Positions 53,380 through 61,923 of a stretch of DNA of 64,000 bases are shown piece after piece. The DNA is taken from assembly GCF_000337915.1 (NCBI RefSeq), contig NZ_AOJE01000057.1, positions 78,719-142,718 of the forward strand, read 5' to 3'. How positions within the stretch are numbered: position 1 is the stretch's first letter; each line of letters begins with the position of its first letter. The notes beneath the pieces were generated by a model. That model did not search any database. It saw nothing but the letters and a program-made list of their open reading frames with translations, and was not told where the DNA came from. A program made the position numbers and the translations under genes. The DNA is from Halorubrum saccharovorum DSM 1137. GTDB lineage: Archaea > Halobacteriota > Halobacteria > Halobacteriales > Haloferacaceae.

Positions 53380-55961
53380 TGTTCACCCTCCAAGAGCAAA
53401 TCACGATTATCCACCCGCCGGTAATTCGGCTCGCCGGCAAGTCCCTCAATGGGAAACGGCTCGTCACCTGTACGACGTCGGTTGAGCTCTGTCAGTCGCT
53501 CCTCAACAAACGACTCAAACGCATCCAAGTCAGGTTTAAAGAACGCACCTTTCTGTTGGCGGGCGATTTCCCGCATAACCTGTTTGCTCCCCGTCTTTAC
53601 GTACTTGTACTCTCCAATCTCTGCCTCGAGTCGTTCAATCATCGTCCGGCCGAACTCTGACTCGATGAGTTCGTCGCTGTCAGTTGTCTCAACGAGTGGT
53701 GCGGCATCGAAGAGAGCAGCGTACGTCTGATAGTCGATCTTCGAGAGAATCTTCTGGCACTTGTTCGCCCCCTCCTCACGAAGGTACTCGAAGAACTCCT
53801 CTGTTCGGACGTGATCTGTGAGAGATCCGGGATAGTACGTCACCGTCGTCAGCGCGTCGTCGAGATCGATGTCACCGGCGATGGCGTCGTCGACGAGTTC
53901 AGTGACGTAGAAGAACGTGAACGAGAGCTGTTGAGCGGGCGTTTGTGAGCGCCAGTAGGTGAGATATAGCAATGCTTGGAAATCCGGTTCGTCGGATGGT
54001 TCGTCAATCGCGGCGTCTTGGACAATTGAATTGGCGTCGTTCTCACTCCCGCTTTTGTAATCCAGCAGCTCGGTTTGCGACTGGACAAGGTCGATCATTC
54101 CGTTGATACCACGATCCTCATCAACAAACCGGCGTTCAGTTACCGGCGACGCGATATCGTACCCGAAGTAGTCGGCAATCGCGTTCTCAGTACTGCTGGA
54201 GGGCGTGAGGAACGCTCCGTCTTTCGGGGGGTTGTCGTCGAGGTACGAGACGATTGTTTCGAGGCTTAGACGGTACTCAGTCCGGCGAGTCTGTTCATCA
54301 ACGGAGCGGATCAGCGGACGGACTTCATCAAGCATGAGGTCAACGACTTCTGTCAGCGCCGCGTCGTCGACGACCGCAGGATGGGTGACATAGAACTCCG
54401 CAAAGTCATGGAACAGGTTGCCTTCGGTGAGATACTCTTTCTCTGGGCCATCGACGATCCGGCTGAAGTAGTAGTCTCGGGGTGAGTTCACGTAGGTGTT
54501 GAGACTCGACTTACTGATCGTCTCGACTGGGTCAGGAGACACGTCAACTGACTCTGTGTTGAATACAGCCCCATAATGTGGTTCAGATCGGAGTTGATGG
54601 GTGGTAGACGGCAGTTCTGAGAAACGATCGTATTCTCGTTCAAGGAGCTCTTCGAAGTACAGACACGGGGTAACCGGCGATCCGCCGGTTGCATCCTGAA
54701 CGAGATAGTGTTGTTGGCTCCCGCTCTGTAACAGCAACTGGAAGCTCTTGAGATTCCGCGTGAACTGAGCATCCTGATCAACCCATGGACGACGCGGTGC
54801 CGAGTGAGTCCACCGATCATCAAGGCCAAGATAGAAGACAACCTCACGACCGACGTATGATGCCGACTTCGCGTCGGCGAGCAGGACGCCTTCGTTATCC
54901 CGATCAACAGGGACCTCATACGTCTGTAGATAGAACGACAGCTCGTCGAGGCGCGCCTCCGTAACAGGCTCGTCGGCGATACCAAGCTCATTTAGCTCCG
55001 CTCGAAAGGCATCAAGCGTGTCGTCGGCACGGTGTTCGAACGCCGAGAGCGCGTCCGAAAACGTGTACTCCTGAATCTCGTGACAGAAGTCGATCAGCCA
55101 CGAAAGGTCACCATCATCGAGTTCGTGGAGCCGCTTGTCCGCCTCACGGTCGGTAACATCGCAGTCAAAAGCTGTCAGTAGCGACCGAATTTCGCTGATC
55201 CGGGTGTCAGTTCCTCGGTGGGCAGTCCGGAGGAGATGAAGGAACAAGCGGTGTTCGCTGCGATCAGTAAAGCCTGGTCCGCCGAAAAATGGGATGTCTG
55301 CTGCCTCGAATGCGGACTCAATGAGCGGCGAGTACTCGCTTTCCTGATCGAGGACAATCCCGACGTTTTCGGCGTTTGTCTCGGTGACCGCATTCACCAC
55401 CGTTTCGATGATCGCTGTCGGTGAATCATGGATCCGAAACGGGGGCAGCTCAAACTCTGTGTCGGCAAAGAGACTGACCGTATCGTACTCAGTAGGCAGA
55501 TACGCTCGTTCGAGTTGCGTGAGCATCTCCGGCTCGACAACGACCACATCGAGATCCGAATCGATAGTGTCGTTCGTGAGCTTCATCGAGGCCGTCTCAA
55601 GGTCACCGATTCTCTCAACTGCGCGTTCGGTGGCCTCGTCGATGTAGGCGTCGTACTCGAAAATAGCCTCGTGAGATCCTTGGTGTTCCCAACACTGGAG
55701 GATATTCCCGACTGCGTAGGCACATCGTTTCCACGAAATATCTTCATTTGCGATCATGCCGAGAAACGCGAGGCGGTCCTCAGATTCTTGCCGGCGACCG
55801 ACCGCAAGGCGACGTGGGGGTATAGCAAACGGACCGAGGTGTGACCGATCAAGCTGGCGGTTGAGGGCACTCGCGAGCGGTCCGTCTGGAGTAATCACCC
55901 GGTCGTACGATTTGACTTCGTCGTAGAGTTGACGGGATGATTTTGCGCGGGGAAATGGCAC
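53376..55961 (-). CDS. AddB-like nuclease subunit
   Basis: 861 residues, first gene of the pair and overlapping the helicase start by four bases. The first 500 residues resemble an inactive helicase fold of the AddB type: ITPDGPLASALNRQLDRSHL, TNAENVGIVLDQESEYSPLI and REVVFYLGLDDRWTHS. From about 530 a RecB-type nuclease is seen: ISKSSLNTYVNSPRDYYFSR, GNLFHDFAEFYV, INGMIDLVQSQTELLDYKSG (motif D...DYK). I see no intact Walker A. It is the likely second nuclease/Chi-type scanning subunit. Not a standard haloarchaeal chromosomal gene in my memory. Confidence 0.8.
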   Translation of the reverse strand: MPFPRAKSSRQLYDEVKSYDRVITPDGPLASALNRQLDRSHLGPFAIPPRRLAVGRRQESEDRLAFLGMIANEDISWKRCAYAVGNILQCWEHQGSHEAIFEYDAYIDEATERAVERIGDLETASMKLTNDTIDSDLDVVVVEPEMLTQLERAYLPTEYDTVSLFADTEFELPPFRIHDSPTAIIETVVNAVTETNAENVGIVLDQESEYSPLIESAFEAADIPFFGGPGFTDRSEHRLFLHLLRTAHRGTDTRISEIRSLLTAFDCDVTDREADKRLHELDDGDLSWLIDFCHEIQEYTFSDALSAFEHRADDTLDAFRAELNELGIADEPVTEARLDELSFYLQTYEVPVDRDNEGVLLADAKSASYVGREVVFYLGLDDRWTHSAPRRPWVDQDAQFTRNLKSFQLLLQSGSQQHYLVQDATGGSPVTPCLYFEELLEREYDRFSELPSTTHQLRSEPHYGAVFNTESVDVSPDPVETISKSSLNTYVNSPRDYYFSRIVDGPEKEYLTEGNLFHDFAEFYVTHPAVVDDAALTEVVDLMLDEVRPLIRSVDEQTRRTEYRLSLETIVSYLDDNPPKDGAFLTPSSSTENAIADYFGYDIASPVTERRFVDEDRGINGMIDLVQSQTELLDYKSGSENDANSIVQDAAIDEPSDEPDFQALLYLTYWRSQTPAQQLSFTFFYVTELVDDAIAGDIDLDDALTTVTYYPGSLTDHVRTEEFFEYLREEGANKCQKILSKIDYQTYAALFDAAPLVETTDSDELIESEFGRTMIERLEAEIGEYKYVKTGSKQVMREIARQQKGAFFKPDLDAFESFVEERLTELNRRRTGDEPFPIEGLAGEPNYRRVDNRDLLLEGEQ

Positions 55962-56359
55962 AACACGTGGAGTCGGCGGTATCGGTTAAATCTTTGTTAC
56001 GATCTCATCCACTCTGAGTATCTGTGATTCCCTCGGGTTCTCACATAGAAATCGCTCCTCGAAATGGTAGTGATCGCTAACAATCTGGCTCCTTTGAGAA
56101 CCGTTGATCGGGTTAATGGGACCGAGTTCTGGATCACTCGAGGTAGTATATAAATAGCAGAGGTTTGAGAAATAATTCGAAAAGGGCTTCCTTCTCAACA
56201 CAGTTGGGATGAGCTGGCCCGTGCTGAAGAAATCATAAAGGCAATCGTTCTGTTGAAAACCTCTGTAAATGTCACAGATGATGTCTTGGATATAGCGCGC
56301 GTATCTCACAAGGAAGCGCTTCGGAAAACCACCTGATCAGTTCGGTCAGTACAGGTGAT
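55962..56359. other. Intergenic, no convincing gene
   Basis: About 400 AT-richer bases. A 107-codon minus frame has no features. A 48-codon plus-strand tail at about 56190-56335 (WDELARAEEIIKAIVLLKTS) looks protein-like but has no start, and may be the end of a lost gene. Otherwise only the promoter of the nuclease/helicase operon is expected here. Confidence 0.4.
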
Positions 56360-57031
56360 TCAGTTTCCGTTCGTTTGGGTCCAGTTGATCACCTCAACCT
56401 CATCGTGAGACTCTAAACCAGTTTCAACGCCCTGATGGTGACCCTTCCCTATGACAATACAGGCGGAATCTACAGTGTTAGCTTCACTAAGTATCTCATC
56501 GACCATTCTCTTTTCTCGCTCCTCGTTAATTTGGTAAAGCATAGCGAACAGCAGGATTACACCAATAAGTAGCAACAATAGCCCCGAAAGAAGTACTCCA
56601 CCGATAGAAGGGAACAATCGCCAAAATATCGTCGGAATCAAAATGATTGTTCCCCAATTCAGCAGACCATATGATATTGGGTGTTCATCGATTGGAGTTG
56701 CTGAATAAAACGTGTCTATCTCTTGGATTGTTGCGCCATGTTGGTCAGCAACTTTTCGCATTATAACTCTGTCTTGGCCAAATTCTCCACGGGTGGCGAT
56801 AGCCACAATCCTCCCGATGAATCTCATAACGATGAACAAATGAATGAACGCTACAAAGGCAATCAACGGGGCTAATGGGGCAATTCGGATAGTACGTCTG
56901 AGTGTTTCTACCGTGTCTGATTCACCCCCTTCACCAAAAACGACTTCGGGAGACTCAACGTGCTGGTTGATCGCATTAACGCGCTTGGTGACGTTGTCGA
57001 TATGTTTTCCTGACGAGATATACACTTGCAT
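56360..57031 (-). CDS. Membrane protein with a TraB-like tail
   Basis: 223 residues. Hydrophobic helices at about 50-75 (APLAPLIAFVAFIHLFIVMR) and three from about 120 to 165 (WGTIILIPTIFWRLF, and GVLLSGLLLLLIGVILLF). The C-terminal DSACIVIGKGHHQGVETGLE resembles the VVGxGHxxG segment of TraB/PrgY proteins. The family is uncertain. It starts 180 bases from a right-end relic of the IS5-type element and points away from it, the same geometry as the passenger gene in the intact element. Confidence 0.55.
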   Translation of the reverse strand: MQVYISSGKHIDNVTKRVNAINQHVESPEVVFGEGGESDTVETLRRTIRIAPLAPLIAFVAFIHLFIVMRFIGRIVAIATRGEFGQDRVIMRKVADQHGATIQEIDTFYSATPIDEHPISYGLLNWGTIILIPTIFWRLFPSIGGVLLSGLLLLLIGVILLFAMLYQINEEREKRMVDEILSEANTVDSACIVIGKGHHQGVETGLESHDEVEVINWTQTNGN

Positions 57032-57210
57032 ATACGTTGCTGAGTCGGGCTAAGACGAAATAAGATGCTGGGTGGGGGGATATAACTGACCAAGCTGCCG
57101 CCCAGCTCCGATCAGCTCCCTATCTAACAGTCACGCTGTGTACTTTCACGCCCGAATCAAACCGCCGCTCTATGGCACATTGACTAGTTGACGATATACA
57201 ACTCTCATCG

Positions 57211-57262
57211 CAAGGCTATTTTAGACGGAGATTTGTCTGAATAATATTATTTCAATAGAGCC
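57211..57262 (+). repeat. Relic of the IS5-type element right end (3)
   Basis: Reads CAAGGCTATTTTAGACGGAG ... TTATTTCAATAGAGCC, sharing TTTnAGACG...TGTCTGAA...ATTTCAAnAGAGCC with the copies at 44019, 44975 and 46941. It ends just upstream of the KAP-type gene. Confidence 0.65.
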
Positions 57263-57296
57263 GATTTTTTGTAATTGGAGTACGGATTAATTGTTA

Positions 57297-60200
57297 ATGT
57301 CCGAATCTGGTGAAGATCAGATGTATCTTATTGATAAGCCGATTGATTCTGAAGACGAGGACAGTTTCGGCCATATCGAGTATGTTGATACTCTTTCTGA
57401 GGTGATTCGGAATGTTGATCCGCCGTGGCATATCGGAATATTCGGCGAGTGGGGTTCAGGTAAGAGTTCAATAATTAATCTACTCTACAACCGGATCAGA
57501 AGTGATCAGCAATTTGATGATGTGGTCTGTGTTGAATTTGACGCTTGGGCCCATGCTGAAGACTCAATTCGTACAGAATTGCTTTTAGAACTAGATCAGA
57601 GGATTGGAGAGGAAATCAATGCTGAAGATAACGGAGTATTGGGAGAAGAGGAGATTACAGGTCGTCTGTACGACGTGGAAGAAGATGAGTCGATTACTAA
57701 AAGTAGTAACCCGTCGGAAATTATCAGGGATTTCTGGAACGATAGCCCGATACTTTCAATCTCATTCGTTTCACTGGGTATAGTTGCGCTACTGCTGGAA
57801 TACTTTGGACATTCGGCAGCCGCTTCTCTGGTTGCGACCGGTTTGCTTCTGCCGGTCTTGGGATATGTCTTGAAGCAGCTTGATACCGTCACTCGGACTG
57901 TCCAGCGGAAGTTCCTATATCCTCGAAAAGAATGGTCTGGCGCTCACAAGAACATCTTTGACTCAATTATTCAAGAAGTAGATGCTGAGAAAGTAGTAAT
58001 TAGCGTTGACAACCTAGATCGGTGTGAAAGTAGCACAGTATATGATGTATTGGTATCGCTAAAGACGTTTCTTGAGGATGATCGATGCGTATACTTGATT
58101 CCCTGTGATGATGAGGCGTTGGAGAGCCACCTGAAAGCGGTTAACGATGAGGAGTTTTTCGGGGAAACCAGAACCGAAAGAGAATTTCTAAGGAAATTCT
58201 TCCAGACTCACATCCGCATTCCTACGTTCCAGAAAGACGACGTAGAGAATTACGCACATAGAAAGAATGGAGAATTAACTGAACCGATAGACCCAGAGGC
58301 AATTGATATAATTATCAATGCCTACTTTGAGAATCCCCGAAGAATAAAACACGCGATCAATCGGCTCGTTACCCTCCGCAGTATTGCTCGTGAACGGGAA
58401 CAAGAAGGAATTCTTGGTAATAATCGAGTCACTCAAAATTTGCCATTCCTTGCTAAGGTCTCGATATTGGAAGAAGATTTCCCAGATTTTTATAGGAAAC
58501 TTGAGGACGATCCATACCTCCTAAATGATATCAATGACTATCTAAACGGCGAATCAAGGAGTAATAGAGTAGAAGAAATTCTAGAATCAGAGTCTCGTGG
58601 AGAGTCGCGGCTAGAAGCGTTTCTTGACTCAACACAGCGTGTGACTGTCGAGAACGTTAGACCGTTCCTAAATCTCTCTGAGCAGTCATATTCCGGAGGG
58701 TTAGAAGACTTCGACGATATAATGAGGTTCTTGAAAACTGGGCAGACATCAAAACTCTTGAATCGTATCGAGAGTATCCGAGACAGGGGAGAGTCTTTTA
58801 CCCAATATACCGATGCGATCGATGAAGAACTTCGTGGCTATCGGTCCACCAATAGGGACCAGCCTATGTACGCAATAACCAATTCTTTAGTTACAATCTT
58901 TGAACAACTGAGTGAAGAGGAGCAGCAGAGTATTGCGCCTGTCGTCGGGAGATACGTTGCTAATAGCCCTGATCAGAATTTTCTGAGGTTTCTTGAGCCA
59001 GACTTGCTGTTCCCTGTTATGCTTCAGATGTACGAGTACCAGTCTAAGGCTTTGTTTGAAGAATATGCAAAGAAAGTCAAGGACAACGACGGACTTAACG
59101 AAGATATTCTTTCTGCCTTCGTGAAACATGCGGAAAGTGTTCCCAACACAGCAGTCAGTGAATTATCTGAGAAGATTAGTAATCTCCGGGACAATGATTT
59201 AGTGGAAGCTATTCAGCTATTACGTCAGTCAAAAGGTTCTATTGAGAATTTGGTTACATCTGAAATAATATCAGTTTCAACTACAGTAGTTGAGATAGAC
59301 TCTGAGAAGCACGAATTTATTCAAACCGCATCATATGGTCAATTTGATAAAGTAGCTGGAGTAGAGGAACGAAGCAAATACGTCAAAAAACTGCTGGAAC
59401 TCTATGATGGATACAGGAACAACCAACATGAACAAATCAACCGAGATCTGGCCAGAAATCTCACTAACTTGAATCCAGAAGTTACTGAGGCAGCCGCAAT
59501 TGAGAGTTTTGAGTCGATAAGAGAAATACTCAATTCTTTGAATAATGAGATGGTTGAATTAGTGGAAGTTAATATACATTTTTATGATTCGTTGCCAGAA
59601 GAGCGTCAGTCTGACTTCAGAGAATGGATTAGTTCAATATATGGACAATGGAATCCTCAGAATATACAACAAATACTTAAGAAGATGATTGAGCGAGAGG
59701 TTCCTACCTTTGAGACTGAGAAAGAGATAGATAAACTGTTCTCTCGGATTCCAAGGCAGATCAACGATCAATCATTCATATCTGAAACGATAATCCCAGA
59801 GATCCCGAGCGAGTACGATCAAAAGATAGTGGACAAGACGAGAGAGCTTATCAGATCAAACAACAACAATCAGCAGGAAATTGGTCTGAGGATTATTGAA
59901 GAACACATCAATAGATTAAAATTAGATTTGGGTACTATTATTGATGCGTGTGGTCATTCTGCCAGAAATGAGCGAAACTCCAATCGTAAGCGCAATCTGT
60001 TAAAGCCAATTGCTGTTCATTTCTCCAAATTGGGCGCCCCCAATCAAGAAAAATACATTGATGAACTCGATAACCTACTAAATGGTGATACAGGAGACTA
60101 TAAATTGTATAGAGAACTCTGGGAAGAGTTTGAAAGTGATACTGATGAAGACCGTAAAAGTGCGGTGGCGGGTGATATTTTGGAAGATTTAACGAACAGG

Positions 60201-60554
60201 TTAGATAACAGTAATCCAGACCAGATCAATCCAGTTATCAAGGTTCTACAGTCGATACCGGAGAGCATTGAGAGAAGTCAAGGGCGCAACTTTATTGAAA
60301 GGCTGAGTGACCGCTTAACTGATCAGAACCTACGAGATAGTCGGAAGCAGACGGTTGTCGAACAGTTATCTGGCTTCACTACATTTTATGATAAAGAAGA
60401 ACAAGTTCTTGATCGGCTTGAGGCGATGTTGAATTCAAGTAGTAATGAATCTCTCAAAGAAGAGTCAGAGAAGTTACTAGATCAGATTGAGCAAGTTGGA
60501 AATGTTGATGAAGAGAGAATTAACGATTTTATGAAGGCCCATTTGACTAGCTAA
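57297..60554 (+). CDS. KAP-family P-loop NTPase, very large and AT-rich
   Basis: 1085 residues from ATG at 57297; a TTG two codons earlier is less likely. Walker A is FGEWGSGKSS (Gly50 to Ser58), the membrane segments characteristic of KAP lie at about 145-185 (SISFVSLGIVALLLEYFG, and AASLVATGLLLPVLGYVL), and Walker B is VVISVDNLDRCE near residue 240. The 650-residue C-terminal part is helical, repeat-like and unknown. KAP NTPases are membrane-associated ATPases, several of which are linked to phage defence. GC content is far below the neighbours, so it is a recent import. Confidence 0.85.
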   Translation: MSESGEDQMYLIDKPIDSEDEDSFGHIEYVDTLSEVIRNVDPPWHIGIFGEWGSGKSSIINLLYNRIRSDQQFDDVVCVEFDAWAHAEDSIRTELLLELDQRIGEEINAEDNGVLGEEEITGRLYDVEEDESITKSSNPSEIIRDFWNDSPILSISFVSLGIVALLLEYFGHSAAASLVATGLLLPVLGYVLKQLDTVTRTVQRKFLYPRKEWSGAHKNIFDSIIQEVDAEKVVISVDNLDRCESSTVYDVLVSLKTFLEDDRCVYLIPCDDEALESHLKAVNDEEFFGETRTEREFLRKFFQTHIRIPTFQKDDVENYAHRKNGELTEPIDPEAIDIIINAYFENPRRIKHAINRLVTLRSIAREREQEGILGNNRVTQNLPFLAKVSILEEDFPDFYRKLEDDPYLLNDINDYLNGESRSNRVEEILESESRGESRLEAFLDSTQRVTVENVRPFLNLSEQSYSGGLEDFDDIMRFLKTGQTSKLLNRIESIRDRGESFTQYTDAIDEELRGYRSTNRDQPMYAITNSLVTIFEQLSEEEQQSIAPVVGRYVANSPDQNFLRFLEPDLLFPVMLQMYEYQSKALFEEYAKKVKDNDGLNEDILSAFVKHAESVPNTAVSELSEKISNLRDNDLVEAIQLLRQSKGSIENLVTSEIISVSTTVVEIDSEKHEFIQTASYGQFDKVAGVEERSKYVKKLLELYDGYRNNQHEQINRDLARNLTNLNPEVTEAAAIESFESIREILNSLNNEMVELVEVNIHFYDSLPEERQSDFREWISSIYGQWNPQNIQQILKKMIEREVPTFETEKEIDKLFSRIPRQINDQSFISETIIPEIPSEYDQKIVDKTRELIRSNNNNQQEIGLRIIEEHINRLKLDLGTIIDACGHSARNERNSNRKRNLLKPIAVHFSKLGAPNQEKYIDELDNLLNGDTGDYKLYRELWEEFESDTDEDRKSAVAGDILEDLTNRLDNSNPDQINPVIKVLQSIPESIERSQGRNFIERLSDRLTDQNLRDSRKQTVVEQLSGFTTFYDKEEQVLDRLEAMLNSSSNESLKEESEKLLDQIEQVGNVDEERINDFMKAHLTS

Positions 60555-60967
60555 GGCGAGAGAGAACGAACGACCTACGAAGCGGTCGGCGCGCCCAGAA
60601 GCAGGCCATCGGCCCGCGACCAACCCGTGGAAATGGAGGAGAGTCGAGCAAGTATTTGAAGGAGTTCGCACTAGAACATCGCCATAGCGCCGGCAATAAT
60701 CCCGTTCTGATCACCTCCATCTTCCACGAAACAACCATCCTACAAGCAGCCAAGTTCTCACTTTTAACCCAGACATAACACTAAACCCTTAGTAAATATT
60801 TTATGATGCCCTGGCTCGTACTCCAACCGGGTGATCGGCTGTAGTGCCACGTTTCGGGCTTGCGGCCCCTATCTCGACATGTAGTCCGCCCAAACTCGTG
60901 ACTGCCCACAATCTGTAGAGTCGCTATCTCATATCGAGACGATGCGTGTCACGCTCCGTCGTTTTCG
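60555..60967. other. Intergenic, no gene seen
   Basis: About 410 bases between the ends of the KAP-type gene and the UDG-like gene (converging). Short frames are shadows only. AT-rich near 60780-60810. No terminator hairpin is clear. Confidence 0.4.
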
Positions 60968-61780
60968 CTACTGGCGTTCGAGCACTTCAAGCGCCTTGCT
61001 GAGTCGCGAGATGTACTCGTCAGGTGGGAACCGCCACCAGACCTGCCCACTCATGTGAGCCAGCGGGAGTACGTGGGTATTGACCGGTTCGGAGATACGG
61101 TGGAGTATCCCGTGGATGGCCATGATACTCTCTGGGTCGGCGTCCGTCTCCATGACGGGCTCCGGCGTGGTCGAGCGTCGGAGTGCCGGCCACGCATTTC
61201 CGCCGAAGGTGATCACAAGATCCGGATCCAACGCCCGGAGTTCTTGCTTGAGGAGGTGTTGATACGAGGCGCGCTCGGCGGCAACTCCGAAGCCGTCGAC
61301 GCGGTACTTCACGACGTCGCCGAGGTAGAAGTCTCGATAGAACTGCCCGGATTCGACGTACTGGTGCCAGCCGTTCGGGAGCGAAATGAGATCGTGACGG
61401 GCGAGCGTCCCGAAAAAACGCTCTGCGAAATCGGCGTTTCGCCCGGTCAGCCAGCTCTTGGCAAACTCGCGGTAGACGCCGATCTGGTCGCGAGCCGAAC
61501 ATTCGCCGGCGAGTGGGTTCTGCGGACGCAGTTCCGACAAGTGACGTTCATGGAGGTTCCCTGGATCCTGAACGAGGAGGACGATGTCCGGATCGTCAGT
61601 CTCCCAGTCGTAGTAGAACGTGTATGAGAGCCGCCGGCTGACCTCCTCTCGGGTAGGAAAGCCTGTATCTGAGAGAACCGTCTCAACGCTACCGATGGCC
61701 GTCTGCTGTAGCTCTCGGAGTGTCGGCTCCGTTGGCTCGTCGATCTCCGAGAGGAGCTTGCGAGCGGTCGTTTCGTCCAT
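60968..61780 (-). CDS. Uracil-DNA glycosylase superfamily protein, divergent
   Basis: 270 residues. IVLLVQDPGNLHERHLSELR (about 65-85) corresponds to UDG motif 1 (GQDP); the family Gly is Val here. DPDLVITFGGNAWPALRRST is the middle strand with its GGNA turn, and VLPLAHMSGQVWW takes the place of the HPS leucine loop. It would remove uracil or a similar base, or serve only as a binding fold. It is divergent from the methyltransferase gene, with 143 bases between, so the two could be one defence module. Confidence 0.7.
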   Translation of the reverse strand: MDETTARKLLSEIDEPTEPTLRELQQTAIGSVETVLSDTGFPTREEVSRRLSYTFYYDWETDDPDIVLLVQDPGNLHERHLSELRPQNPLAGECSARDQIGVYREFAKSWLTGRNADFAERFFGTLARHDLISLPNGWHQYVESGQFYRDFYLGDVVKYRVDGFGVAAERASYQHLLKQELRALDPDLVITFGGNAWPALRRSTTPEPVMETDADPESIMAIHGILHRISEPVNTHVLPLAHMSGQVWWRFPPDEYISRLSKALEVLERQ

Positions 61781-61841
61781 CGTCTCTGTGTGGTATATAG
61801 CGGGCTAATTGATAGTTCAGGTTGTCCAATTAGGATAAATC

Positions 61842-61858
61842 TGGCTCCGTTGAAATCA
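61842..61858 (+). repeat. Isolated left-end-like repeat of the IS5-type element
   Basis: TGGCTCCGTTGAAATCA differs by one base from the GGCTCTGTTGAAATC left end at 45540. No transposase follows, so this is a relic or solo end. It lies between the UDG-like and methyltransferase genes. Confidence 0.5.
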
Positions 61859-61923
61859 TTAACATTGGGACATTAGCGGAGGATTCCCATACTTTCATAC
61901 AAGTAACGGGTGTCCCAATATGT

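Noticed and set aside
55986-56309. Minus-strand frame of 107 codons before the nuclease operon
   Set aside because: No recognisable feature, AT-rich non-coding look and no promoter position that would fit.
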